From Pseudomonas viridiflava (GTDB taxonomy: Bacteria; Pseudomonadota; Gammaproteobacteria; Pseudomonadales; Pseudomonadaceae): a DNA stretch of 64,000 nt. A program made the position numbers and the translations under genes. The DNA lies in contig NZ_UWFA01000475.1 of NCBI RefSeq assembly GCF_900601905.1, forward strand, positions 248,001-312,000. Reading direction: 5' to 3'. The notes under the pieces are model-generated. The model was not told the DNA's origin. It did not search any database and worked only from the letters and a program-made list of their open reading frames with translations. Shown here piece by piece: positions 50,495-58,513 of this stretch (the stretch's first letter is position 1; each line of letters starts with the position of its first letter).

Positions 50495-52159
50495 TCAGCC
50501 GCGGTGACGACCACGGAAGTAATTGATCAGGCCTTGTGTCGACGCATCGTCTGCCGGTTCGTCGGTGCCGCCGGTCAGGCGCTGGTAAACGGCTTTACCC
50601 ATTTCCTTGCCCAATTCAACGCCCCACTGATCAAAGGCGTTGATGCCCCAGATCACGCTCTGCACGAAAACCTTGTGCTCATACATCGCCACCAGTGCGC
50701 CAAGGCGACGCGGACTGATGCGTTCAACCACCAGCGTGTTGCTTGGGCGGTTGCCCGGAATGACCTTGTGCGGCGCAAGTTTCTGCACGTCTTCCTCGGA
50801 CAGGCCCTTGTCGCGCAACTCGGCTTCTGCTTCGGCGCGGGTTTTACCGCTCATCAATGCCTGGCTCTGGGACAGGCAGTTGGCGTACAGCCACTGGTGA
50901 TGGTCGGAAACCGGGTTGAAGCTGACAATCGGCACAATAAAATCAGCCGGTATGAACTGCGTACCTTGATGCAGCAACTGGTGGTAGGCGTGCTGACCGT
51001 TGGCACCCACGCCGCCCCAGATCACGGGGCCGGTATCCGTAGTGACTGGCTTGCCGTCCTGACGCACGCTCTTGCCATTGGATTCCATGTCCAGCTGTTG
51101 CAAGTGCTTGGTAATGTTACGCAGGTAATGGTCGTACGGCAGGATGGCGTGGCTCTGCGCACCCCAGAAATTGCCGTACCACACGCCCAGCAGACCGAGC
51201 AGCACGGGCATGTTCTGCTCGAACGGCGCGGTCAGAAAGTGTTGATCCATCGAATACGCGCCGGACAGCAACTCCTTGAAGTTGGACATGCCGATGGCCA
51301 GCGCGATAGGCAGGCCGATAGCCGACCACAACGAATATCGACCGCCGACCCAGTCCCACATCGGGAAGATGTTCTCTTCACGGATACCGAACGCCACGGC
51401 AGCGGCGTTGTTGCTCGATACGGCGATGAAGTGACGATACAACTCGGCCTCGGAACCGCCCTGCGCCAGATACCAGGCACGGGCCGCAGTGGCGTTCTTG
51501 AGGGTTTCGAGCGTGGTGAAAGTCTTCGAGGACACGATGAACAGCGTGGTCTCGGCGCGTAACTTCATGGTCAGCTCATGGAACTCGCTGCCGTCGATGT
51601 TCGCCAGGTAGTGGCAACGTACGCCTTTCTGCGCGTAGGACAGCAGCGCTTCGGAAACCAGCTCCGGGCCGAGGAACGAGCCACCGATGCCGATGTTCAC
51701 CACGTCGGTGATCGGCTTCTCGGTGTAACCGCGCCACAGACCGTCGTGAATGCGGCCTACCAGATCTGTGATCTGGTTCAACACCTTGTGCACTTCAGGC
51801 ATCACATTGACGCCATTGACCAAAAGCTTGTCGCCCACCGGGCGGCGCAGGGCTGTGTGCAGTGCCGGACGACCTTCGGAGGAGTTGACCAGCTCGCCGT
51901 CATATTGCGCCTTGATGGCATCTTTCAGGCCGACCTCATTGGCCAGCTTGACCAGCAGATCCCGGGTCTCGGTGTTGATCAGGTTCTTCGAGTAATCGAG
52001 AAACAGGCCGCAACTGCTCAACGTGAATTGGCTGAAACGCTGCGGGTCAGCATTGAAGGCTTCGCGCATGCTGAAATTCTGCATGGCTTCGCGGTGTTGG
52101 TTCAGTGCCTGCCATGCGGGCAGGGCTGTTGCATCTGAAGGGGTGCGGTAGTACGCCAT
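50495..52159 (-). CDS. pgi: Glucose-6-phosphate isomerase
   Basis: Pgi interconverts glucose-6-phosphate and fructose-6-phosphate; in Pseudomonas it mainly serves gluconeogenesis and the Entner-Doudoroff cycle. The 554-residue protein has GIGGSFLGP and the signature region NIFPMWDWVGGRYSLW, with the catalytic His and Lys towards the end (HKVFVQSVIWGINAFDQWGV). ATG 52159 (MAYYRTPSDATALPAW) is the family start; the upstream frame is not coding. Confidence 0.97.
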   Translation of the reverse strand: MAYYRTPSDATALPAWQALNQHREAMQNFSMREAFNADPQRFSQFTLSSCGLFLDYSKNLINTETRDLLVKLANEVGLKDAIKAQYDGELVNSSEGRPALHTALRRPVGDKLLVNGVNVMPEVHKVLNQITDLVGRIHDGLWRGYTEKPITDVVNIGIGGSFLGPELVSEALLSYAQKGVRCHYLANIDGSEFHELTMKLRAETTLFIVSSKTFTTLETLKNATAARAWYLAQGGSEAELYRHFIAVSSNNAAAVAFGIREENIFPMWDWVGGRYSLWSAIGLPIALAIGMSNFKELLSGAYSMDQHFLTAPFEQNMPVLLGLLGVWYGNFWGAQSHAILPYDHYLRNITKHLQQLDMESNGKSVRQDGKPVTTDTGPVIWGGVGANGQHAYHQLLHQGTQFIPADFIVPIVSFNPVSDHHQWLYANCLSQSQALMSGKTRAEAEAELRDKGLSEEDVQKLAPHKVIPGNRPSNTLVVERISPRRLGALVAMYEHKVFVQSVIWGINAFDQWGVELGKEMGKAVYQRLTGGTDEPADDASTQGLINYFRGRHRG

Positions 52160-52403
52160 CGCTGCGGGTTTCCTTGTACTTGGAACTGGCTTGGAGACTA
52201 AAAGCGAAAATAGGCAGACTTCAATCGTTGCACCAAGACTAAACATAATGTGCGGCTGTGTCTGCGCCTTGCTTTACCTGAGCTCGGTACTATTTCACAC
52301 AGTGCGGTCCGGGCTTTGAACATGATCGATATCGATAGGGCATTGCGGGTACTGCGAAGTTCCAACCTGCTCAGTGTAGGAGCTGTGGTTCAAGCACGGG
52401 ACT

Positions 52404-52493
52404 CTGTAGGAGTGAGCTTGCTCGCGATGCAGTATGTCAGCCGATCAATTATCGTCTAACCTGGCGCTATCGCGAGCAAGCTCACTCCTACAG
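52404..52493. repeat. REP doublet, GTAGGAGTGAGCTTGC type
   Basis: CTGTAGGAGTGAGCTTGCTC (continuing GCGAT) and its exact complement ending at 52493 form 25-base arms about 40 bases apart. A single GTAGGAGCTGTG half-copy lies just before it at 52376. It fills the gap between panC and pgi where panD stands in some pseudomonads. Confidence 0.92.
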
Positions 52494-52534
52494 ACCCCGC
52501 TGTGCAAGGGCAAAGATCGCCAAAATCAATGGAT

Positions 52535-53392
52535 TTAGTGCCGGTCACAATTCAAATGCAGGTTATCGATCAACCGGGTCTTGCCCAGGAAGGCGGCGGC
52601 CAGGATCACCAGATCTTCGTCTTGTACGGTGGCCGGACGCAGGCTGGTGGCTTCGCGAACTTCCAGGTAATCCGGGCGTAGGCCGACGGCTTGCAATTGC
52701 GCTTTGCCAGCGTCCAGCAAGGCGTTGAAGTTCTTGTCGCCGCTATCGATTGCGTTGCCGATGTGCTGAATGACGCGGTACAGCTCTGGGGCAATGGCGC
52801 GCTCGGAGGCTGTGAGGTAACCGTTGCGCGAAGACAGCGCCAGGCCGTCATCGGCGCGCACCGTAGGCTCGCCGATGATCTGGATCGGCATGTTCAGGTC
52901 GCGAACCAGCGCGCGGATCACGGCCAGCTGCTGGAAATCCTTTTCGCCAAAAATCGCCAGGTCAGGCTGGACCATGTTGAACAGCTTGCTGACCACGGTA
53001 GACACGCCATCGAAATGGCCGGGACGGCTGGCGCCGCACAGCCCCTCGGAAATAACCGGGACGCTGACGGTTGTCTGATCGGCCATGCCGTGCGGGTACA
53101 TTTCCTCGACGTTTGGCGTAAACAGCAGGTGGCAACCCGCTTCGAGGAGGCGTTCCTGATCGGCCGCCAGTGTGCGTGGGTAAGTGGCCAGGTCTTCATT
53201 GGGGCCGAACTGCATCGGGTTGACGAAGATCGTCGCCACGACAAAATCGGCCCGTTGCGCTGCCTTTGTCACGAGCGCCGCATGGCCGCTGTGCAGGTTG
53301 CCCATGGTCGGCACCAGGCCGATGCGTTTGCCTTCACTGCGCGCACGCGCGACGGCAGCGCGAAGTTCGCGCACGGTTTTTACTGTGTTCAT
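52535..53392 (-). CDS. panC: Pantothenate synthetase
   Basis: PanC joins pantoate and beta-alanine with ATP to give pantothenate, the precursor of coenzyme A. The 285-residue protein has the HIGH-like PTMGNLHSGH (about 29-38) and the KMSKS-like LALSSRNGYL. The start codon overlaps the panB stop (ATGA), so translation is coupled. No panD follows. Confidence 0.97.
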   Translation of the reverse strand: MNTVKTVRELRAAVARARSEGKRIGLVPTMGNLHSGHAALVTKAAQRADFVVATIFVNPMQFGPNEDLATYPRTLAADQERLLEAGCHLLFTPNVEEMYPHGMADQTTVSVPVISEGLCGASRPGHFDGVSTVVSKLFNMVQPDLAIFGEKDFQQLAVIRALVRDLNMPIQIIGEPTVRADDGLALSSRNGYLTASERAIAPELYRVIQHIGNAIDSGDKNFNALLDAGKAQLQAVGLRPDYLEVREATSLRPATVQDEDLVILAAAFLGKTRLIDNLHLNCDRH

Positions 53393-54189
53393 GCCGAGAA
53401 TCCGTGTTCAGGAGCCGGGAAGCTGACGTCTTTGACCGCTGCAACATAAGCCTGCAGGGCTGATTGAATATCCGGTTGGCCGGCCATGAAGTTCTTCACG
53501 AACTTGGGCACACGGCCGGTGATTGCCAGACCGAGCATGTCGTGCAGCACCAACACCTGGCCGTCTGTGGCGCTGCCTGCGCCAATGCCGATTACCGGGA
53601 TCTTCACGGCGTGGCTGATTTCTTCTGCCAGTTCACTGGGCACGCATTCGAGCAGAATCATGGCTGCGCCAGCCTGTTCAAGGCTGATGGCATCGGCGCG
53701 CATTTGTCGCGCCTGGGTTTCCAGACGACCCTGAACCTTGTAGCCGCCCAGCACGTTCACGGCTTGTGGCGTCAGGCCCATGTGCGCGCACACCGGGATG
53801 CCGCGCTCGGCCAGCAAACGAATGGAGTCTGCCAGCCATGCCGCGCCTTCGATCTTGAGCATGTGCGCACCGGCCTGCATCAGGGCCGCGCTGTTGGCGA
53901 AGGTCTGTTCAAGGGTCGCGTAAGCCATGAAGGGCAGGTCGGCCATGATGAGCGCGCCTTGATTGCCGCGTTTGACACAGGCCACATGGTAGGCCATCTC
54001 GGCAGTGGTCACTGGCAAGGTGCTGTCATGACCCTGCAGGACCATGCCCAGCGAGTCGCCGACCAGCAGCACTTCAACGCCCGCCTGGCTGGCCGCGTGA
54101 GCAAAAGTTGCGTCGTAGCAGGTCAGCATGGTGATTTTTTCACCCTTTTGCTTGAGGGCCTGCAACGAGGTTACGGTGATATCTGGCAT
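53389..54189 (-). CDS. panB: 3-methyl-2-oxobutanoate hydroxymethyltransferase
   Basis: PanB makes ketopantoate from alpha-ketoisovalerate and methylenetetrahydrofolate. The 266-residue barrel has TCYDATFAHAASQAGVEVLL with metal-binding Asp residues, VGDSLGMVLQGHDSTLPVT, and the GIGAGSATDGQVLVLHDMLG motif. It precedes panC in a two-gene operon. The 246 bases before it hold small GC-rich hairpins but no promoter I can name. Confidence 0.97.
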   Translation of the reverse strand: MPDITVTSLQALKQKGEKITMLTCYDATFAHAASQAGVEVLLVGDSLGMVLQGHDSTLPVTTAEMAYHVACVKRGNQGALIMADLPFMAYATLEQTFANSAALMQAGAHMLKIEGAAWLADSIRLLAERGIPVCAHMGLTPQAVNVLGGYKVQGRLETQARQMRADAISLEQAGAAMILLECVPSELAEEISHAVKIPVIGIGAGSATDGQVLVLHDMLGLAITGRVPKFVKNFMAGQPDIQSALQAYVAAVKDVSFPAPEHGFSA

Positions 54190-54435
54190 GGAAAAGTCCT
54201 CTGTCAGGCGCTGTGAACACTACGGCGAGCAACGCGTGAGTTTCATCCTGGAATAGCAGGTACACCGTCGTTTGCGGTGTTTCAAATCAGCCTGCCTGGC
54301 GCCCGGTTACCAGCTAACCGGCTGGCGGGACGCCTATCTTCGTGAGGAGGGGGCATGAAGTCAATTGCAGCTGTTACCTCCCGTAGCAAGAGGATTACCC
54401 AAGCGCCGTGAGGCCTGCCAGGTCGAGCGTGTCGG

Positions 54436-54909
54436 TCAGATGCGCTCGATGCCTTCAAAGGGGCATTCGGCCAGCAATTGGCTCAGGACACGACCGTCGG
54501 CGAGCTGCAGTACGGGCGCCAGCTCGGCCAGCGGATAGAGCACGAAAGCCCGGGCCTGCAGCTGATAATGCGGCACTTTGAGGCGCGGCTCGTCGATCAG
54601 CCGTTCGCCAAACAGCAGGATGTCCAGATCAAGGGTACGTGGCCCCCAGCGCTCATGACGCTCGCGGCCTTGGTCAAGCTCGATGGCTTGCAGTGCATCC
54701 AGCAATTGCAGGGGTTGCAGCGCGGTGTCCAGAGCGGCAACCGCGTTGGTGTAACGCGGCTGGCCGGGCAGCAGAGAGTCGCTGACGTAGAACGAAGAAA
54801 CTGCGCTGCACTGGGTCTGCGGCAATTGCGCCAACGCATCGATGGCCTGACGCAGTTGCTCGGCGGGGTCAGCCAGATTGCTGCCCATGCCTATATAGAC
54901 GCGTTCCAT
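54436..54909 (-). CDS. folK: HPPK, folate biosynthesis pyrophosphokinase
   Basis: FolK pyrophosphorylates 6-hydroxymethyl-dihydropterin, giving the substrate of FolP (also in this window at 27807-28658). The 157-residue protein has YIGMGSNLADP at the start and the signature RWGPRTLDLDILLFG. ATG 54909 is five bases after the pcnB stop. A longer upstream frame overlaps pcnB and is rejected. Confidence 0.95.
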   Translation of the reverse strand: MERVYIGMGSNLADPAEQLRQAIDALAQLPQTQCSAVSSFYVSDSLLPGQPRYTNAVAALDTALQPLQLLDALQAIELDQGRERHERWGPRTLDLDILLFGERLIDEPRLKVPHYQLQARAFVLYPLAELAPVLQLADGRVLSQLLAECPFEGIERI

Positions 54910-54914
54910 CGGGC

Positions 54915-56318
54915 TTACTCGCCAGAGGCTGCAGGCGCGTCGCCACCGGCACGTTTGCGCTTGGTGCCGCTGCTGCTGCGGCGACGCTTGCGCGGTGCGC
55001 CGTCGGGCTTGCTGCCCAGGTCGGTGATCATCGCGCGACGTTCGCTGTCGTTGCAATCCTGATAGTCAGTCCACCATTCGCCCAGGCCATCGGTTTCCTC
55101 GCCGGCGCTTTCGCGCAACAGCAGGAAGTCGTAACCGGCACGGAAGCGCGGGTTGTCCAGCAACAGGTCGGCGCGCTTGCCAGAACGGCGCGGCAGGCGT
55201 TCCTGCATGTCCCAGATTTCGCGGATGGGCATGGTGAAGCGTTTCGGAATGGCGATGCGCTGGCACTGCTCGACGATCAGCTCGTGCGCGGCTTCCTGCA
55301 TCGCGGCAATCGGCGGCATACCGCGTTCTTGCAAGCGCAGCGCCTTGGCTGGCAGCGCAGGCCACAGCAGGGCGGCGAACAGGAACGCTGGGGTCACCGG
55401 TTTGTTCTGCTTGATGCGCAGGTCGGTGTTGGTCAGCGCTTCACTGATCAGCGTGTGCGTGTAAGTCGGGTTGTATTCCAGTGCCTTGGAACTGGCCGGG
55501 AACAGCGGGTCGAACAGTTCCAGGTCGACCAGCATCTCGAAAGTCGGCGCAGCATGTCCGGAGAGGAACAGCTTGAGCACTTCTTCGAACAGTCGGGCTG
55601 ACGGAATATCGCGCAGCATCGGTGCCAGTGGGCGGATTGGCGTGGCGCTGTGTTTTTCGATGCCGAAATCCAGCTTGGCGGCGAAACGCACGGCGCGCAG
55701 CATACGCACCGGGTCTTCCTTGTAGCGCTGCTCGGGATCACCAATCAGGCGGATCAGACGATTGCGAATGTCGTGCACGCCATTGGCGTAATCGAGAATG
55801 CGTTCGCTGACCGGATCGTAGTAGAGGGCGTTGATTGTGAAGTCTCGGCGCTGGGCGTCGTCTTCGAGGGTGCCGTAAACGTTGTCACGCAGAATGCGGC
55901 CGCTTTCGTTGCGCGACGACTGATTGCTGTCCTCGTCTTCATCATCCACGGGATGGTTGGCGCGGAAAGTCGCCACTTCGATGATTTCACGACCGAAGTG
56001 GATATGGACCAGCTTGAAGCGCCGGCCAATGATCCGTGCATTGCGAAATTCGTTGCGAACCTGCTCCGGCGTGGCGCTGGTGGCGACGTCGAAATCCTTG
56101 GGTTCGATATTGAGCATCAGGTCGCGGACACAGCCGCCGACCAGATAGGCCTGATAACCGGCATTTTGCAGGCGCTCGACAATGTTCACCGCATATCGGC
56201 TGAACTGGCCGCGCTGCAACGAGTGCTGGCTGCTGTTGAGCACTTCAGGCGTGCTGCGGATATGTTGCTGCGGTTTGCGCAGTGGGGTACGGAATGACTG
56301 GAACAGCTTCTTCAGCAT
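54915..56318 (-). CDS. pcnB: Poly(A) polymerase I
   Basis: PcnB adds 3' poly(A) tails that target RNAs for decay by PNPase and others. The 467-residue protein has the nucleotidyltransferase motif YLVGGCVRDLML with DFDVATSATPEQ (about 78-105), a tRNA-nucleotidyltransferase-like fold and a very basic C-terminus (RKRRRSSSGTKRKRAGG). ATG 56318 (MLKKLFQSFRTPL) is chosen by family; no strong ribosome-binding site precedes it. It is followed by folK in one transcript. Confidence 0.95.
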   Translation of the reverse strand: MLKKLFQSFRTPLRKPQQHIRSTPEVLNSSQHSLQRGQFSRYAVNIVERLQNAGYQAYLVGGCVRDLMLNIEPKDFDVATSATPEQVRNEFRNARIIGRRFKLVHIHFGREIIEVATFRANHPVDDEDEDSNQSSRNESGRILRDNVYGTLEDDAQRRDFTINALYYDPVSERILDYANGVHDIRNRLIRLIGDPEQRYKEDPVRMLRAVRFAAKLDFGIEKHSATPIRPLAPMLRDIPSARLFEEVLKLFLSGHAAPTFEMLVDLELFDPLFPASSKALEYNPTYTHTLISEALTNTDLRIKQNKPVTPAFLFAALLWPALPAKALRLQERGMPPIAAMQEAAHELIVEQCQRIAIPKRFTMPIREIWDMQERLPRRSGKRADLLLDNPRFRAGYDFLLLRESAGEETDGLGEWWTDYQDCNDSERRAMITDLGSKPDGAPRKRRRSSSGTKRKRAGGDAPAASGE

Positions 56319-56489
56319 GGGATGCACTGTTTGAAGGAATATTCGGCCAAAAACGAAGAATGACCGCATGATGGGCGGGGATTCTAGCATTTAGTCGAGG
56401 GATGGTGTAGGAAGCTGCGCGATGGTGTGAGCTCTTACAGGGTTTGCATTTCAATTCGGGGGGCATCAGGAGGGAAAATCTTTCAGATG

Positions 56490-56855
56490 CTACTGGGGGA
56501 GCCGAAGCTCCCCCAAAGTCATTGCTCTTATTTTTATTGTGTCTGTGGGCTTTTTGTTTTTGTTGAGTGCCCATCCACAAGACTGTGTCTGTGGAACCTC
56601 CCAATCGGGAGTCAAGAGCAAACGGATTGCTTTGGTCGCTGTGCTGCAATGATCATCCGATCCAACCAGTTCAGGCGCTACCTATGGGTAGTTTTTATTA
56701 TTCTCGGCCTGGTTGCGGGGCAAGCCCCAAATACAACGCCTCTCCAAAAGAATCAGTTAGCTGCGCCTCCGCCGTGTTGTTCTTGTTATGCGTGAGTCGA
56801 TTCGTATTGTTCTTATTATCGGGTTTTGCGTTTACTGGTTTTTGTTGTTCTTGTA
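56490..56855 (-). ncRNA. crcZ: CrcZ small RNA, antagonist of Hfq/Crc
   Basis: It lies between pcnB and cbrB on the minus strand, exactly the known place of crcZ. A sigma-54 promoter and a CbrB-type enhancer site precede it. The transcript carries at least six A-rich segments of the AAnAAnAA kind, for example AAGAACAACAAAAACC and AATAAGAACAATACG near the 5' end, ATAACAAGAACAACACG, GAATAATAAAAAC, CAACAAAAACAAAAAG and CAATAAAAATAAGAG towards the 3' end. These bind Hfq with Crc and so free target mRNAs when poor carbon sources raise CbrB activity. The 3' end is placed at the hairpin 56494-56515, so both ends are estimates. Confidence 0.92.
56494..56515 (-). terminator. Hairpin at the 3' end of CrcZ
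   Basis: TGGGGGAGC and GCTCCCCCA form a perfect nine-base stem with a CGAA/TTCG tetraloop. On the minus strand it is followed by AGTAGC, not a T-run, which is odd for an intrinsic terminator. Confidence 0.6.
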
Positions 56856-56865
56856 CTAAGGATAT

Positions 56866-56881
56866 AGCAGGACCTGTGCCA
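56866..56881 (-). promoter_or_regulatory. Sigma-54 promoter of crcZ
   Basis: The minus strand reads TGGCACAGGTCCTGCT; the -24 GG and -12 GC are exactly 10 bases apart. The predicted start is near 56855. Confidence 0.88.
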
Positions 56882-56938
56882 ACTTTTCAAAAGTCCCGTA
56901 AACCGGGGTGTCTGGGGCGTGGCTGGCTTTTTGATGGC

Positions 56939-56979
56939 AAAAAAAAGCCGGGGATTCGTTACCGTAAACCCCGGCTTTT
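56939..56979 (-). terminator. Terminator of cbrB
   Basis: AAAAGCCGGGG and CCCCGGCTTTT form a perfect 11-base stem with a 15-base loop, and on the minus strand it runs into eight T residues. Confidence 0.9.
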
Positions 56980-57004
56980 GTTACGCGTTCTGGCTGAGGT
57001 AACA
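56979..57004. promoter_or_regulatory. CbrB binding site upstream of crcZ
   Basis: TGTTAC-N14-GTAACA, a perfect inverted hexamer pair, lies about 100 bases upstream of the crcZ -24 element, a normal enhancer distance. It adjoins the cbrB terminator. Confidence 0.78.
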
Positions 57005-57054
57005 GTTTTGCCCGATGTGCGCGAAGCGCGGGCCAGAGCCTTGCGCGCAGGTTT

Positions 57055-58491
57055 TCACGTCTCGCTGGCGACCCCTTTGCGACGCGGGATGCCAAGGCGC
57101 TGACGACGTTCCCACAGGCACTTGCGGCTGACGCCCAGTTTGCGCGCCAGCTCGGTCTCGGTCATGTGGTCCTGATGCTCAAGGACGAAGTGCTGGAAGT
57201 AATCTTCCAGGGACAGATCTTCGGTCGGCTCATGACTGGTCGAGCTGGACGAACCCTGATGCGGCGCCAGGCCGATGAAGTCGTCGTCATCCAGATCGTT
57301 CAGCTCGATGTCGATGCCCAGCAGCTCGGCGGAAATTTCCGGACTTTCGCACAGAATCACCGCGCGCTCGACAGCATTCTCCAGTTCACGAACGTTGCCC
57401 GGCCAGGTGTATTGACGAATGGCCTGCTCGGCGTCCGGGGCGAACTTCAGATCGTTGCGGCCCGCCTTGACGCTTTGCCGAGCCAGAAACGAACGCGCAA
57501 TATCCAGCACGTCACTGCCGCGCTCGCGCAAGGCCGGAAGCTTGAGGGCGATCACGTGCAGGCGGTAATAAAGGTCTTCGCGGAACTGGCCGACCTTGGC
57601 CAGGCTTTTCAGGTCCCGGTGAGTGGCGGCGATCAGGCGCACATCAACCTTCTGCGACTGCACCGAACCCACTCGGCGAATTTCGCCTTCCTGCAGCACA
57701 CGCAACAGGCGCGCTTGTGCTTCGAGGGGCAGTTCGCCGATTTCGTCCAGGAACAGCGTGCCGCCGTCGGCTGCTTCAACCAGGCCTGCACGACCGGCGC
57801 TGGCACCGGTGAAAGCGCCTTTTTCGTGGCCGAACAGTTCGGACTCGATCAGGGTTTCCGGGATCGCCGCGCAGTTCACGGAAATCATCGGAGCCTTGGC
57901 GCGCCGCGACAGATTGTGCAGCGCGCGGGCCACCAGTTCCTTACCGGTCCCCGATTCGCCCTGGATCAGGACGTTGGAGTCGGTGGGCGCAACCTTGCGG
58001 ATCTTGCTGTACAGATCCTGCATCGGCCCGCAGGAGCCGATGATGCCGATCTCGCCATTGCTGTTGTCGGCGGGGGATTTATCCGAGCCCGCTGACTTGG
58101 CAGCGTTGGCGGTGCGATCGGCCTGGATGCTTTGAACGGTCTGGCGGTCACGCAGGATGCGCGCGACGGCCTGGAGCATTTCATCGTGGTCGAACGGTTT
58201 GGCGATGTAATCCACTGCACCCATTTTCATGGAGTCCACGGCCGAGCGCAGGCTCGCGTAGCTGGTCATGATCAGCACCGGTTTGCCCTCGCCAAGCTTT
58301 ATCAGCTCAGTGCCGGGTGCCCCGGGCAGGCGCAAATCACTGACGATCAGATCAAACGACGGGATGCTGAAGCGTTCCTGGGCTTCCTGCACCGAACCCG
58401 CTTCGCTGACCTGGTACTGATTACGTTCCAGCAGGCGACGCAGGGCGGAGCGGATGATGGTTTCGTCTTCGACGATCAGAATGTGCGGCAT
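57055..58491 (-). CDS. cbrB: Sigma-54 response regulator CbrB
   Basis: CbrB activates crcZ and catabolic genes when carbon sources are poor. The 478-residue NtrC-type protein has a receiver domain with the phospho-acceptor Asp52 in DLIVSDLRLPG, an AAA+ domain with Walker A GESGTGKE, the sigma-54 contact loop GAFTGA, and a Fis-type helix-turn-helix at the end (LARKLGVSRKCLWERRQRLG). It starts 22 bases after the stop of cbrA, and its product acts on the crcZ promoter just downstream. Confidence 0.97.
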   Translation of the reverse strand: MPHILIVEDETIIRSALRRLLERNQYQVSEAGSVQEAQERFSIPSFDLIVSDLRLPGAPGTELIKLGEGKPVLIMTSYASLRSAVDSMKMGAVDYIAKPFDHDEMLQAVARILRDRQTVQSIQADRTANAAKSAGSDKSPADNSNGEIGIIGSCGPMQDLYSKIRKVAPTDSNVLIQGESGTGKELVARALHNLSRRAKAPMISVNCAAIPETLIESELFGHEKGAFTGASAGRAGLVEAADGGTLFLDEIGELPLEAQARLLRVLQEGEIRRVGSVQSQKVDVRLIAATHRDLKSLAKVGQFREDLYYRLHVIALKLPALRERGSDVLDIARSFLARQSVKAGRNDLKFAPDAEQAIRQYTWPGNVRELENAVERAVILCESPEISAELLGIDIELNDLDDDDFIGLAPHQGSSSSTSHEPTEDLSLEDYFQHFVLEHQDHMTETELARKLGVSRKCLWERRQRLGIPRRKGVASET

Positions 58492-58513
58492 TGATTCAAT
58501 TCTCTCGACGGGC

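Noticed and set aside
56648..56795. A plus-strand frame opposite CrcZ that starts MIIRSNQFRRYLWVVFIILG and looks like a small secreted protein.
   Set aside because: It lies wholly antisense to CrcZ, has no ribosome-binding site, and its Cys/Pro-rich end comes from the complement of the A-rich sRNA motifs.
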